Positions 25,157 through 33,603 of a stretch of 64,000 nt of DNA are shown here, piece after piece. The first letter of the stretch is position 1. The number at the start of each line of letters is the position of its first letter. The translations under genes and the position numbers were made by a program. The notes below the pieces were generated by a model, which saw only the letters and a list, made by a program, of their open reading frames with translations, was not told where the DNA came from and made no database searches. The stretch is from CAVWDI01 sp963793095 (lineage in GTDB: Bacteria > Chloroflexota > Anaerolineae > Anaerolineales > UBA4823): positions 1,178,001 to 1,242,000 of the forward strand of contig CAWBYY010000002.1 in NCBI GenBank assembly GCA_963793095.1, read 5' to 3'.

Positions 25157-27721
25157 TTATTTTCCAGACTTTCGAGTTCGAGATTTCTTACCTGGTTTAC
25201 TATTTCCATCCGGTTCAACAGCGAATTTTAGAACTTCGTCTACCTTCTTAACAAATTGGAATTTTATCGCGTTCCGGACTTCTTCTGTAATTTCTTCAAG
25301 GTCGGCCTCATTTCGAGCGGGTAGAATTACAGTTGACAATCCAGACCTGTGAGCAGCAATCACTTTTTCTTTAATTCCGCCCACCGGCAGAACCTGGCCT
25401 CGTAAAGTTATCTCTCCTGTCATACCGACATCTGGCCTGACAGGTTTTCCAGAAACGAGAGAGTACAGGGAGGTGGCTATTGCAACTCCAGCAGATGGCC
25501 CATCTTTTGGTTGCGCTCCGGCAGGAATATGTAAATGTATATCAAAATTTTTAAAAAAATCATCTTCAAGCCCCAGTGCATTCGCATTTGCGCGCACATA
25601 AGACAGGGCAGCTTCAGCTGATTCTTGCATTACATTTCCAATTGAGCCAGTTACTTGAAATCCTTTATTTCCTGGCATCCTGGTAGATTCAATAAAAAGC
25701 ACATCACCGCCAACTGGAGTCCACGCTAAACCTGTTGCGACTCCGGGTATCGAAGTTCTGGATTCAATTTCTTCAACTCTAAAGAATTTTGGCCGGCCAA
25801 GAAATTCATGCACATGTTCAGTTGTCATAAAAACTTTTTCGTTTTTGCCTTCAGCAATTTTTGTGACAATTTTTCTGCAAATTCCCCCAATTTCTCGTTC
25901 CAGGTTTCGTACACCCGCCTCTCTGGTATACGAATGGATAATTTCCAGTATTCCCTCTTCCAAAAATTCGACTTCGTCCCTCCGTAAACCGTTTTCCCTT
26001 AATTGGCGGGGTATCAGATATCCCTGGGCAATTTCAACCTTTTCCCCATCTGTATATCCTGATAGTGTAATAATTTCCATCCGATCGCGGAGAGGACTTG
26101 GAATTGGTTCAAGTAAATTCGCGGTAGTAATAAACATTACCTGTGAAAGGTCAAATGAAACCTCTAAATAATGATCGCGAAATTCATTATTCTGCTCAGG
26201 ATCCAATACTTCCAGAAGCGCAGATGCTGGATCGCCGTGAAAATCAAAGACCAGTTTATCTACCTCGTCAAGCATAAAAACAGGATTTCTGGATTCCACC
26301 CTGCGTAATGCCTGCAGAATCCTGCCAGGCATTGCGCCTATATAAGTTCTTCGATGTCCTCGAATTTCTGCCTCATCCCGCATACCGCCGAGAGAAATTC
26401 GTACGAATTTGCGTCCCAAAGCGCGTGCGATTGATCTGCCCAAGCTTGTTTTTCCTACTCCGGGTGGACCCACAAAACACAATATTACACCCTCTCTTGT
26501 TCGGTGAATTTCATCGGGCGGTTCCTCATTAAGTTCATCTGCCCTCTCTATGCGGAGTTTGCGGACCGCCAGAAATTCCAGTATCCGCTCTTTTACATCT
26601 TCCAAACCGAAATGATCCTGGTCAAGAACTTTACGAGCGTGGTCTATCTCCAGGTTGTCATCTGTAATAATTGACCATGGTAGAGATACCAACCAGTCGA
26701 GATAGGTCCGGATGACTCCATATTCTGCTGCCGCAGTAGGCAGCCGGCTCATTCTATCTAACTCGCGCCGTGCCTGTTTGGCGGATTCTTCTGTCATACC
26801 TGAATCTTCTATCTTCTGTCGGAATTCCTCTATCTCAACTGTTTGTTCATCACTCTCTCCCAGTTCGCGTTGAATCGCTTTGAGTTGTTCCCTGAGAAAA
26901 TACTCCCTTTGGACTTTATCAATTTCCGAACGGGCTTCGTTCTGGATTTTTTGGCCCATCTCTAGAATTTCGACCTCGTGGGTCAGGATGCCAATTAATT
27001 TATGAAATTTTTCAGAAACCGAATCGATGCTCAAGATTGTTTGGGCGTCCTTAAGATCCATTCGTTGAAAATTAGTTATTGTGTAGATTGTTTGGAGAGG
27101 ATCATCCAGCAGCAGAACAGAAGCCACAAGTTCGCGTGGGATTGATGGGATTAAATCGGCAATGTGCTCGAATTGATCGCGTGCATTTCGAGCTAGTGCC
27201 TCAAGTTCGATGTTTTCTTCAATTATTTCTGGAGCAGGGTAGATCTCGGCTTTTAAATATGGATTTTGTTGAGTATATTCAACGATTCTAATCCGGGTTA
27301 ATCCCTGCACAACGAGCCTGATGGTTCCATCCTGAGCGCGGAACATCCGGTGAATAATTGCCATCGTTCCGATTGTAAATAGATCCTTGGGTTCTGGAAC
27401 TTCGAGTTCCGGGGTTTTTGAAGCTACCAAAGCGATCCTGCGATCATCGCCAGACATTACTTCATCCACCAATCTGATTGAACGGGCTTGTCCAATGGTT
27501 AAAGGTACTGCAGTATGTGGATATACCACAAGTCCCCTCAATGGCAGGACTGGCAAGGAATTCGGAATTTGTTCCTTTTCTTTTGTATCTTGCCCAGTTA
27601 TTTCAATTTCCGTTAATCGATCTCCCGCTTCTTCATCCTTTGACGGATTGGGCTCTTCAAAATAATCTTCGATTCGTTTATTCATGTCGAATAACCTGGA
27701 ATTCCATCTTGTAGCAGACAT
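25157..27721 (-). CDS. lon: ATP-dependent protease Lon
   Basis: The 854-residue protein is a complete LonA. The N-terminal substrate domain begins at LPVLPLRGLVVYPHTAVPL and the AAA+ module has Walker A GPPGVGKTSLGRSIA and Walker B VFMLDEVDKL. The protease domain has the catalytic Ser in KDGPSAGVAIATSL and the catalytic Lys in GGIKEKVIAAHRSG. The first 12 residues and the lack of a Shine-Dalgarno sequence make the Met at residue 13 (27685) a possible alternative start. A short basic tail (KPGKKSRTRKSGK) ends the protein. It follows hsp20 by 23 bases, a natural proteostasis pairing. No CIRCE-type repeat was noticed upstream. Confidence 0.97.
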   Translation of the reverse strand: MSATRWNSRLFDMNKRIEDYFEEPNPSKDEEAGDRLTEIEITGQDTKEKEQIPNSLPVLPLRGLVVYPHTAVPLTIGQARSIRLVDEVMSGDDRRIALVASKTPELEVPEPKDLFTIGTMAIIHRMFRAQDGTIRLVVQGLTRIRIVEYTQQNPYLKAEIYPAPEIIEENIELEALARNARDQFEHIADLIPSIPRELVASVLLLDDPLQTIYTITNFQRMDLKDAQTILSIDSVSEKFHKLIGILTHEVEILEMGQKIQNEARSEIDKVQREYFLREQLKAIQRELGESDEQTVEIEEFRQKIEDSGMTEESAKQARRELDRMSRLPTAAAEYGVIRTYLDWLVSLPWSIITDDNLEIDHARKVLDQDHFGLEDVKERILEFLAVRKLRIERADELNEEPPDEIHRTREGVILCFVGPPGVGKTSLGRSIARALGRKFVRISLGGMRDEAEIRGHRRTYIGAMPGRILQALRRVESRNPVFMLDEVDKLVFDFHGDPASALLEVLDPEQNNEFRDHYLEVSFDLSQVMFITTANLLEPIPSPLRDRMEIITLSGYTDGEKVEIAQGYLIPRQLRENGLRRDEVEFLEEGILEIIHSYTREAGVRNLEREIGGICRKIVTKIAEGKNEKVFMTTEHVHEFLGRPKFFRVEEIESRTSIPGVATGLAWTPVGGDVLFIESTRMPGNKGFQVTGSIGNVMQESAEAALSYVRANANALGLEDDFFKNFDIHLHIPAGAQPKDGPSAGVAIATSLYSLVSGKPVRPDVGMTGEITLRGQVLPVGGIKEKVIAAHRSGLSTVILPARNEADLEEITEEVRNAIKFQFVKKVDEVLKFAVEPDGNSKPGKKSRTRKSGK

Positions 27722-27744
27722 AATTATTCAAAAAAGGTAGGATA

Positions 27745-28098
27745 TTATTCGATCTGAACTTGCTTTGGATGTGATTTTTGAATAGTCACTTCTAGAAATC
27801 CATTATTGTATCTAGCGTCGATAGTATCCAGGTTGAATTTGGCTGGGATTTCAAAATCTGCTCTGAATTCACCGAAAGGAATCTCCACCTGATGATAAGC
27901 TCGCTTGTCTACAATGTGAGGCCGGATTCCGTTAATGGACAAAACCCTTCCCGTTACTTCGATAGAAAAATCATCCACATGCATGCCGGCAATTTCCATT
28001 ATGATAACAATTGAATTTAGCGATTCATAAATATCAGTTGGTGGTCGCCAGGAAGGTCGATTCGTTTTCAGACTCCATTGTGAATAACCTGTGTCCAT
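27745..28098 (-). CDS. Small heat-shock protein (Hsp20/alpha-crystallin family)
   Basis: The 117-residue protein is mostly an alpha-crystallin domain. WRPPTDIYESLNSIVIIMEIAGM opens it, VTGRVLSINGIRP forms the central strands, and FGEFRADFEIPAKFNLDTIDARYNNGFLEVTIQK has the conserved A-x-x-x-N-G-x-L signature (ARYNNGFLEV). Such proteins hold unfolding proteins in solution without ATP. The C-terminal tail lacks a clear IxI motif, ending in QVQIE. It is the first gene before lon in the same direction. Confidence 0.93.
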   Translation of the reverse strand: MDTGYSQWSLKTNRPSWRPPTDIYESLNSIVIIMEIAGMHVDDFSIEVTGRVLSINGIRPHIVDKRAYHQVEIPFGEFRADFEIPAKFNLDTIDARYNNGFLEVTIQKSHPKQVQIE

Positions 28099-28231
28099 TT
28101 AATTTTTATCCTAAATATGGCAAATCAGCATTCCTGTTTTTGTTGGGATCGCCGGTTGATTTGAAAGTTATATTTGTTACAGAACCATATAAATCCTGAA
28201 TTAAACAAAGTGCTGGAGGACTTAATGGCAG

Positions 28232-28304
28232 CGCCCCCGGCGGGAATCGAACCCACAACCAATGGCTTAGAAGGCCACTGCTCTGTCCATTGAGCTACGG
28301 GGGC
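28232..28304 (-). tRNA. tRNA-Arg (anticodon TCT)
   Basis: The 73-base minus-strand cloverleaf has acceptor arms GCCCCCG and CGGGGGC, and D-arm GCTCAATGGACAGAGC. The anticodon stem-loop TGGCCTTCTAAGCCA gives anticodon TCT. The T-arm is TGTGGGTTCGATTCCCGC, and the discriminator base is G. CCA is not encoded. It begins only 8 bases after the stop codon of the 144-residue unknown gene upstream. Confidence 0.97.
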
Positions 28305-28312
28305 AATTTTTA

Positions 28313-28747
28313 TTATTCAATGCAAGGCCGAATGCCTCGATATACTCTGGTTCCAGATATTGTCTTCAGTATTGTTTGAGCGTCTCGACCTAATTGTTCG
28401 CTCATTTCAACGGGCGTTAGGGAAGAATTGCCATTTGATAGGAAAATCCTGAAAATGGAATCGACCAGGGTTGTTTGGCGAGTGATAAAAATATCTTGTT
28501 TGGCGCAGTGAGTGATTAGTATATGTTGTAATCCATCAACTTTATGAACTTCAGCAGTGTCTGGATCTACCCAGTCTACCAGCTCATCTGGGTTTACCTC
28601 AGCAAATGTTTCTTTATGTTCAGAACATAAATAATTGCGTAAGTATACTCGCCAATTCCTATCATGATTTGCCCACCAATTGAAGTCTATGTGGAATTCA
28701 GTATCCAGAGTAGGCTTGACAAGACTTATTCGTTTTACTTCCAGCAA
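28313..28747 (-). CDS. Unknown protein with C-terminal winged-helix-like end
   Basis: I do not recognise this 144-residue protein. It has a WW pair (FNWWANHDRNW), an acidic middle (EVNPDELVDWVDPDTAEV), and LQHILITHCAKQDIFITRQT. Its final 45 residues, with LTPVEMSEQLGRDAQTILKTISG, look like a small helix-turn-helix or winged-helix unit. No signal peptide or membrane segment is visible. It follows the 530-residue unknown gene by 34 bases in the same direction and the two look like a functional pair. It is followed immediately by tRNA-Arg, hsp20 and lon. Confidence 0.7.
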   Translation of the reverse strand: MLEVKRISLVKPTLDTEFHIDFNWWANHDRNWRVYLRNYLCSEHKETFAEVNPDELVDWVDPDTAEVHKVDGLQHILITHCAKQDIFITRQTTLVDSIFRIFLSNGNSSLTPVEMSEQLGRDAQTILKTISGTRVYRGIRPCIE

Positions 28748-28781
28748 TTTACCCTCCAGAAGGATTCAGGCGAGAAATGAA

Positions 28782-30374
28782 TTATTCTTCGTTTATTCCC
28801 TCTAAATCCCGTAAACGGAAATGTAAATCCCCTACGTGTGTAAAGCGTTTGCTAGTTGCTAATAACGCCAGAATCGGTCCGGGCGGGCAGCGAAGGATTG
28901 TATTCAAAGCAGCATAAATCTCGGTTGCATGGGCATGATTCTGCGGATTCAACTTCGCAAGTTCATTAACAATATTCACTACTGAATTTTCGAAATTTGG
29001 CTTTTCTTTAATCCTCTTCTTCCAAACCAGTGGTATAGCATCCTCGTCTGGAATTGCGATCGCCATCCGGTCGTCAATTGTTGTGGAAATTATCTGTTTT
29101 AACATCGCCAATACAATTCCACCGTCTGAACCAATCAATAGTGTCCGGATCCATTCTCGATTTGATCGTCCACTGTCTGAATTTACAATCACTTCACCAG
29201 GATTGAGCCCCTTTTTTATCCGGAATATGCTTCCAGGTATCAAATTCTTTGATTGGTACCATTCCTTTAACCCATATACATATTTCTCATTTAGAACCAC
29301 CCAACCCGGAAAACTGTCTTTGGTTTCACCATCGATCAACATGAATCTAATTCTCGGGGCTTCATATGCTGTTGGGAACAAATGCTTGATACGGGCTGAC
29401 AAGGGTAGTGTGCCGGTTATCCAATGAGGGAGAATCAAACGAACCTCTGCCTCATCCAGAGATAACTGATTATCATCAACAGGGGACAATTCATCGTCCA
29501 GGAGTCGCTCGAGTGAAATCATTTCTTGACTAAGTGCTGAACGATCATATTCAAACGGTTCATATTGCAGGTACAATGGTACTTTCTGAACCGATTCGGG
29601 TTCTAACCTCTTTAAGAACCAGAGCACATCACCCGCAGGGCCAACTTCATCAAATCTTTTGTCCTCCTGTAAAGCTAGGTCCAATGAGAATTCCACCAGT
29701 TTCGGATTTAAATTTGAATCCAACTCAATTTGTTCCAGCAAAGCGGAAATTGGTAGGGGACCTCCCTCAACCATATCCAGGGCTGCTTCTGCTAAATTTA
29801 AATGCCCTTCGTTTATGTCTACTAATAATTCTCTGGGAAACCATCTACCTGCAATCCGGACAAAGTCGATATTGTCCTCTAAATTTTTTTCAATGGCATT
29901 ATCGATAGTTTTTCCAAAATTTACATATACATAATCAGGATTTAGATCTTCGGTTGATTCAGAAATTTTTATTGGCTCGTTGAGAGTATGCTCTTCCAAT
30001 TCAGCCGCAAACTCTTTCTTAACACCTCCATCAAAATCGACTTCAATAACCTGAAAATCACCGGTGTCTGGATTTTTCCCTTCACGAATATTAACAACCT
30101 TACCATGCTGCCATCCAAAAATCGGAAATACCAAACCTTGATTCAGCTTGTATTTGCCATTGGGCTTGTATATATCGCTGCCGGCTGTCCTTTTGTCTTT
30201 GATTTTTTGATTTTCTTTATGGATGCGAGCTTTTATAAGTGCCAATGTCAGTTCTTGGCTTGTGAGTGGAGTCTCAATTTCAATCAAATGGTTGTAAATC
30301 AACTCCATATCTTCAGCTTCAAGCTGAAATGTTTCCCAGTAGTCCTCCCGAATTGAGAGGGATGTGTCAATCAT
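28782..30374 (-). CDS. Unknown 530-residue protein with SH3-like and winged-helix-like parts
   Basis: The family is not recognised. Near the N-terminus, LTSQELTLALIKARIHKENQK resembles a winged-helix segment ending in a basic helix. Residues about 75-130 (YKPNGKYKLNQGLVFP, then WQHGKVVNIREGKNP) look like a small beta-barrel of the kind found in transcription or RNA-associated proteins. The C-terminal end (AHATEIYAALNTILRCPPGPILALLATSKRF, HVGDLHFRLRDLEG) again looks helix-turn-helix-like. No enzyme motif is seen. It is encoded just upstream of the 144-residue gene, with which it probably forms an operon. Confidence 0.72.
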   Translation of the reverse strand: MIDTSLSIREDYWETFQLEAEDMELIYNHLIEIETPLTSQELTLALIKARIHKENQKIKDKRTAGSDIYKPNGKYKLNQGLVFPIFGWQHGKVVNIREGKNPDTGDFQVIEVDFDGGVKKEFAAELEEHTLNEPIKISESTEDLNPDYVYVNFGKTIDNAIEKNLEDNIDFVRIAGRWFPRELLVDINEGHLNLAEAALDMVEGGPLPISALLEQIELDSNLNPKLVEFSLDLALQEDKRFDEVGPAGDVLWFLKRLEPESVQKVPLYLQYEPFEYDRSALSQEMISLERLLDDELSPVDDNQLSLDEAEVRLILPHWITGTLPLSARIKHLFPTAYEAPRIRFMLIDGETKDSFPGWVVLNEKYVYGLKEWYQSKNLIPGSIFRIKKGLNPGEVIVNSDSGRSNREWIRTLLIGSDGGIVLAMLKQIISTTIDDRMAIAIPDEDAIPLVWKKRIKEKPNFENSVVNIVNELAKLNPQNHAHATEIYAALNTILRCPPGPILALLATSKRFTHVGDLHFRLRDLEGINEE

Positions 30375-30573
30375 ACAAACCTTCTGTAATTAAAAAGTAT
30401 CACTATAAAAATGTGGATGGTAGTTGATGCATTTGCTGAGATTACCAACTGATATTATACTCTATGAGTTATATCGAACAATTGATTAATGTTATTTCCA
30501 GATTCCTTATGCGGCAGGAATGAGTGAATATTGAGATGGTTTGATAATAACTGAAATTAGAAAAGGAGTGATC

Positions 30574-30825
30574 ATGGGTGAAGAAAAATGGGAGATATTG
30601 GATGAAGTTTCGGGCTCCATCGATGCCGAAATTGTTCGCGGATTGTTGGAATCGCAGGGCATAAAAGTGATCTTGTCTCAGGAAGGGGCAGGAAGAGCGA
30701 TAGGATTGACCATTGGTTCGATGGGAGGAACCCAGATTCTGGTGCCCCAGAAACAATTAGCCGAGGCACAAGAAATCCTGGAAGATTATTATCGAAGTCG
30801 GAACAACGACCAGATTGAGGAATGA
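30574..30825 (+). CDS. DUF2007 putative signal-transducing protein
   Basis: The 83-residue protein has the DUF2007 pattern: a first strand WEILDEVSGSIDAEIVRGLLESQGI, then VILSQEG, and a final strand-helix ILVPQKQLAEAQEILEDYY. The fold is a ferredoxin-like single domain, and the function is not established. I choose the ATG at 30574 because AAAAGGAG lies 6 bases upstream. An in-frame TTG 33 bases earlier has no ribosome site. It is flanked by divergent and convergent genes, so it is probably monocistronic. Confidence 0.87.
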   Translation: MGEEKWEILDEVSGSIDAEIVRGLLESQGIKVILSQEGAGRAIGLTIGSMGGTQILVPQKQLAEAQEILEDYYRSRNNDQIEE

Positions 30826-30861
30826 GCAGTCACGAAATTCAGGATTTTTAAACGAAAACCG

Positions 30862-32322
30862 CTAATTGATCTCTGGAAAGGATTTTACGAGCCAATCCAT
30901 CGGATCCACTTGAATACCACCGGCCCATACTTCCCAGTGAAGGTGTGGGCCGGTGACGCGACCAGTATCTCCAACAAGACCGATCAGTTGTCCAGGCTCC
31001 ACCATCTCACCGGGTTTGACAAAAATCTTTGATTGGTGCATATATGCAGTATATACACCCCAACCGTGGTCGATTACCGTGGCATTTCCCCGAACCGTCA
31101 ACGGTCCAGCAAAAACGACTTTGCCGGGTGCCGGTGCATATATTTCAGTGCCTACTCCACCGCAAAAGTCCAAGCCAGTATGAAAGTATTCGTAAGGGCT
31201 TCCGTTATAAGACCGGCGATTTCCAAACAGTGACGGCCAGCAGTCTTCATAATCCTTGGGGACGGGACTCACAAACTTTCCTTTCCAGAATTTCTCCGTT
31301 GATGCTGATGTTCCCAATGCAGACCACTGCGCATCTTCTGGGCGGGTAACAGTAGGATCGATGGTTTCCGGGCTGACTACCAGCACCGGATCGAATGCAT
31401 AGCCTCCACTTTTGATATATATGGGTTGTGAAAAATTTATGATTGTTTTTTGATCTTCATTCCAGTCATCTGGAAACGAAATTTCAATTTCTAAAGGGTG
31501 AGTACCTGGCTCAACCATTGCATGGATACCCTGGATGCTTACATAATTACCATTATTTTCTGAAAAAAATTCCAGGTTGTTGTCAAGAAGCTTACCTTCG
31601 ATTTCGAGACCTTCACTCCCTGATATCCTGATAACTTCTGTTTTTCCTTGGATAGCGGAAAAAGGTTCAAACCGAATATCAGTAATTTCGCCCGGGAATG
31701 CGCTTGGGCTTGATGAATTACCAGCCTGATTTTCATTTTCATTTGGAATTTCATTCTTTAAATGAATTACATCTCCGGGAATGACCATCCAGCTTTGCCC
31801 TAATTGATTGTCCGTAACATATTTCCAGGGATTTGAATCATTCATAATCGCATGCTCATACAGGCTTTGATTGTTTGATATCGCTGACCTTGCTGTTTCC
31901 CTGGTTTGTAAATTTTGTTCTAGAACGACTATGGTCTTTCCGGCATATAACTCGTTTGAGCTTGTCAGATGATTCAATTCGAGTAAGTCTTCAATAGGTA
32001 ATTGGTATTTTCTACTGAGACTAAGGATTGATTCGCCGAAATTTACCTCAACGGTGTTTAAGTACCCTTTTATCCCCTCAAGCCCGGGGATCACCAGATT
32101 GTCCCCAACCGAAAGTTGACTTGCATCATTGATATTATTGATTCTGGTGAGTGAGTCAATTGAAACCCCGAACCTTATAGCAATATCCCACAATGAATCC
32201 CCTTCCTGAACGATATAGATCGGTCCTTCGGGTTGTTGGTCCTGTGCGTATGCAACTATTGGATTGGAGAAAAATAAACAAACAAGTCCAACGAGAGCAA
32301 TAATATGAATAAAATTCATCAT
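30862..32322 (-). CDS. Secreted LysM and M23 peptidase-domain cell-wall protein
   Basis: The 486-residue protein begins with a signal peptide (IIALVGLVCLFFSNPIVAYA). Two LysM peptidoglycan-binding motifs follow: YIVQEGDSLWDIAIRFGVSI and VNFGESILSLSRKYQLPI. After a middle region of about 200 residues comes an M23 domain (about 385-480) with HTGLDFCGGVGTEIYAPAPG and GPHLHWEVWAGG. The zinc ligands of M23 are H..D and HxH, and both HTGLD and HLH are visible, so it may be active. The likely role is cell-wall remodelling or daughter-cell separation. Confidence 0.93.
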   Translation of the reverse strand: MMNFIHIIALVGLVCLFFSNPIVAYAQDQQPEGPIYIVQEGDSLWDIAIRFGVSIDSLTRINNINDASQLSVGDNLVIPGLEGIKGYLNTVEVNFGESILSLSRKYQLPIEDLLELNHLTSSNELYAGKTIVVLEQNLQTRETARSAISNNQSLYEHAIMNDSNPWKYVTDNQLGQSWMVIPGDVIHLKNEIPNENENQAGNSSSPSAFPGEITDIRFEPFSAIQGKTEVIRISGSEGLEIEGKLLDNNLEFFSENNGNYVSIQGIHAMVEPGTHPLEIEISFPDDWNEDQKTIINFSQPIYIKSGGYAFDPVLVVSPETIDPTVTRPEDAQWSALGTSASTEKFWKGKFVSPVPKDYEDCWPSLFGNRRSYNGSPYEYFHTGLDFCGGVGTEIYAPAPGKVVFAGPLTVRGNATVIDHGWGVYTAYMHQSKIFVKPGEMVEPGQLIGLVGDTGRVTGPHLHWEVWAGGIQVDPMDWLVKSFPEIN

Positions 32323-32454
32323 AATCTATAATCTTAGCATATTATTTGTGGGTTGTTATAATTCAAAATGGGCAGGGTTCGGAAAATTGAACCTCAATAG
32401 TTGACCTTGCAAGTAAATTTGTCACAGGCTATAATTTTATCTTGCTATCAAAGG

Positions 32455-32488
32455 AAAACGTGAGACGAGTTTTTCCGTTTCACGTTTT
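32455..32488 (+). promoter_or_regulatory. Hairpin in the efp leader
   Basis: AAAACGTGA (32455-32463) pairs with TCACGTTTT (32480-32488) across a 16-base loop in the divergent gap between the LysM-M23 gene and efp. The stem ends in T residues, like a weak intrinsic terminator. It lies 57 bases before the efp start, where a terminator is not expected, so a leader attenuator or a bidirectional barrier is possible. A related sequence (GCGTGAAACG and its complement) ends ftsH. Confidence 0.4.
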
Positions 32489-32544
32489 ATGATTCAGAAA
32501 TAATAAATATTTTTAAAAATAACCATTTCGAAGAGGTAAGGTGA

Positions 32545-33102
32545 ATGAAAGATGTCAATGCGTTGCGCAAAGGGGTGACATTCGAGGCTGATGGGAATTT
32601 ATTTAAAGTTCTGGAATACCAACATCATAAACCTGGGAGAGGTAAAGCGACCATTCGCGTAAAGACGGTTAATTTACGGACTGGTGCTATCACTGAATCC
32701 ACCTTCCAGTCCGGTGACCGGGTTCAGGATGTTCAGTTGGACTACCACAAAGTGCAGTATCTCTATAATGATGGTGAATATTTTCACTTCATGGACCTGG
32801 AAACATATGAGCAGCCCGCTATTTCAAAAACAATAATCGGCGATTCTATTAATTATCTCAAAGAAGGTTTAGAAGTAAAATTGACCATTTATGAGGGCGA
32901 ACCTTTGGATTTTGAACTTCCATTAACTGTAGATTTAAAAGTTATGGATGCTGGCGTTGCTGTAAGGGGTGACACTGCTACGGGAGTAACAAAAAAAGTT
33001 ATTACAGAAACTGGTTACCAGGTTCAAGTTCCCAATTTTATAGATACAGGAGATACCATCCGGGTAAACACCGAGAATGGGTCATATATAACCCGTGTTT
33101 AG
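32545..33102 (+). CDS. efp: Elongation factor P
   Basis: The 185-residue protein is a standard EF-P, which relieves ribosome stalling at polyproline. The N-terminal KOW-like domain has ADGNLFKVLEYQHHKPGRGKATIRVK, where the Lys of the PGRGKA loop is the conserved tip residue. Two OB domains follow, with the family end INTGDTIRVNTENGSYITRV-like sequence (here DTGDTIRVNTENGSYITRV). The tip environment gives no clue to the type of lysine modification, and no epmA-type gene is visible in the window. AAGAGGTAAGGTG precedes the ATG. Confidence 0.98.
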   Translation: MKDVNALRKGVTFEADGNLFKVLEYQHHKPGRGKATIRVKTVNLRTGAITESTFQSGDRVQDVQLDYHKVQYLYNDGEYFHFMDLETYEQPAISKTIIGDSINYLKEGLEVKLTIYEGEPLDFELPLTVDLKVMDAGVAVRGDTATGVTKKVITETGYQVQVPNFIDTGDTIRVNTENGSYITRV

Positions 33103-33267
33103 GATTAGAATCTTACAGATAATGGTTCAGTTTTATACCAAACCTAACAGAAACAGTATCTCTGATAATATTCAAAGTCCGTTTTCGGTAAAAAAGAGCT
33201 AAATCTAAATAACTATTGCTATTTCTCTTATTGAGTAAATAATTGAATTGGTATTACTGGAGTTTAT

Positions 33268-33603
33268 ATGCAAACGCCGGCTGGTAAAGAATGTCGTTAC
33301 TTTTATGGAGACTACTTCCGGGGAAGGTCTATTGAAGAATGCCGATTGCTTTCGTCATCTATACCGCCGGTGGATTGGAGGGCTGAGTTATGTTTTTCCT
33401 GTCCTGTACCCGAAATTGGACTGGCAAATGCATGCCCAAATTTGATCCTTGAACCCAGGATTGAGCGAACATTTCCACTTGGGAAAAGGAGAGTGAAGGT
33501 AAATACAAACTGTTCCAAAACTGGTTATAAAAAATTTGATCCAGAAGTGGGATGTGGCGATTGTCACATCCTACCCCCAATTTTTACAGGAGACAATACT
33601 TGA
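33268..33603 (+). CDS. Small cysteine-rich protein, possibly zinc-binding
   Basis: The 111-residue protein is unrecognised but has paired cysteines throughout: AGKEC, EEC, ELCFSCPVP, ANACPN, NTNCSKTG, and VGCGDCH near the end. The pattern CxxC plus CxxCH suggests zinc or metal binding. The motif CGDCH could also recall a c-type heme site (CxxCH), but there is no signal peptide. GGAG precedes the ATG by 7 bases. Its stop overlaps the TTG start of the HAD-DinB gene (TTGA), indicating translational coupling. Confidence 0.75.
   Translation: MQTPAGKECRYFYGDYFRGRSIEECRLLSSSIPPVDWRAELCFSCPVPEIGLANACPNLILEPRIERTFPLGKRRVKVNTNCSKTGYKKFDPEVGCGDCHILPPIFTGDNT

Noticed and set aside
33268..33603. The CGDCH motif as a c-type heme site
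   Set aside because: There is no signal peptide, and the other paired cysteines suit zinc or another metal in a cytosolic protein better.
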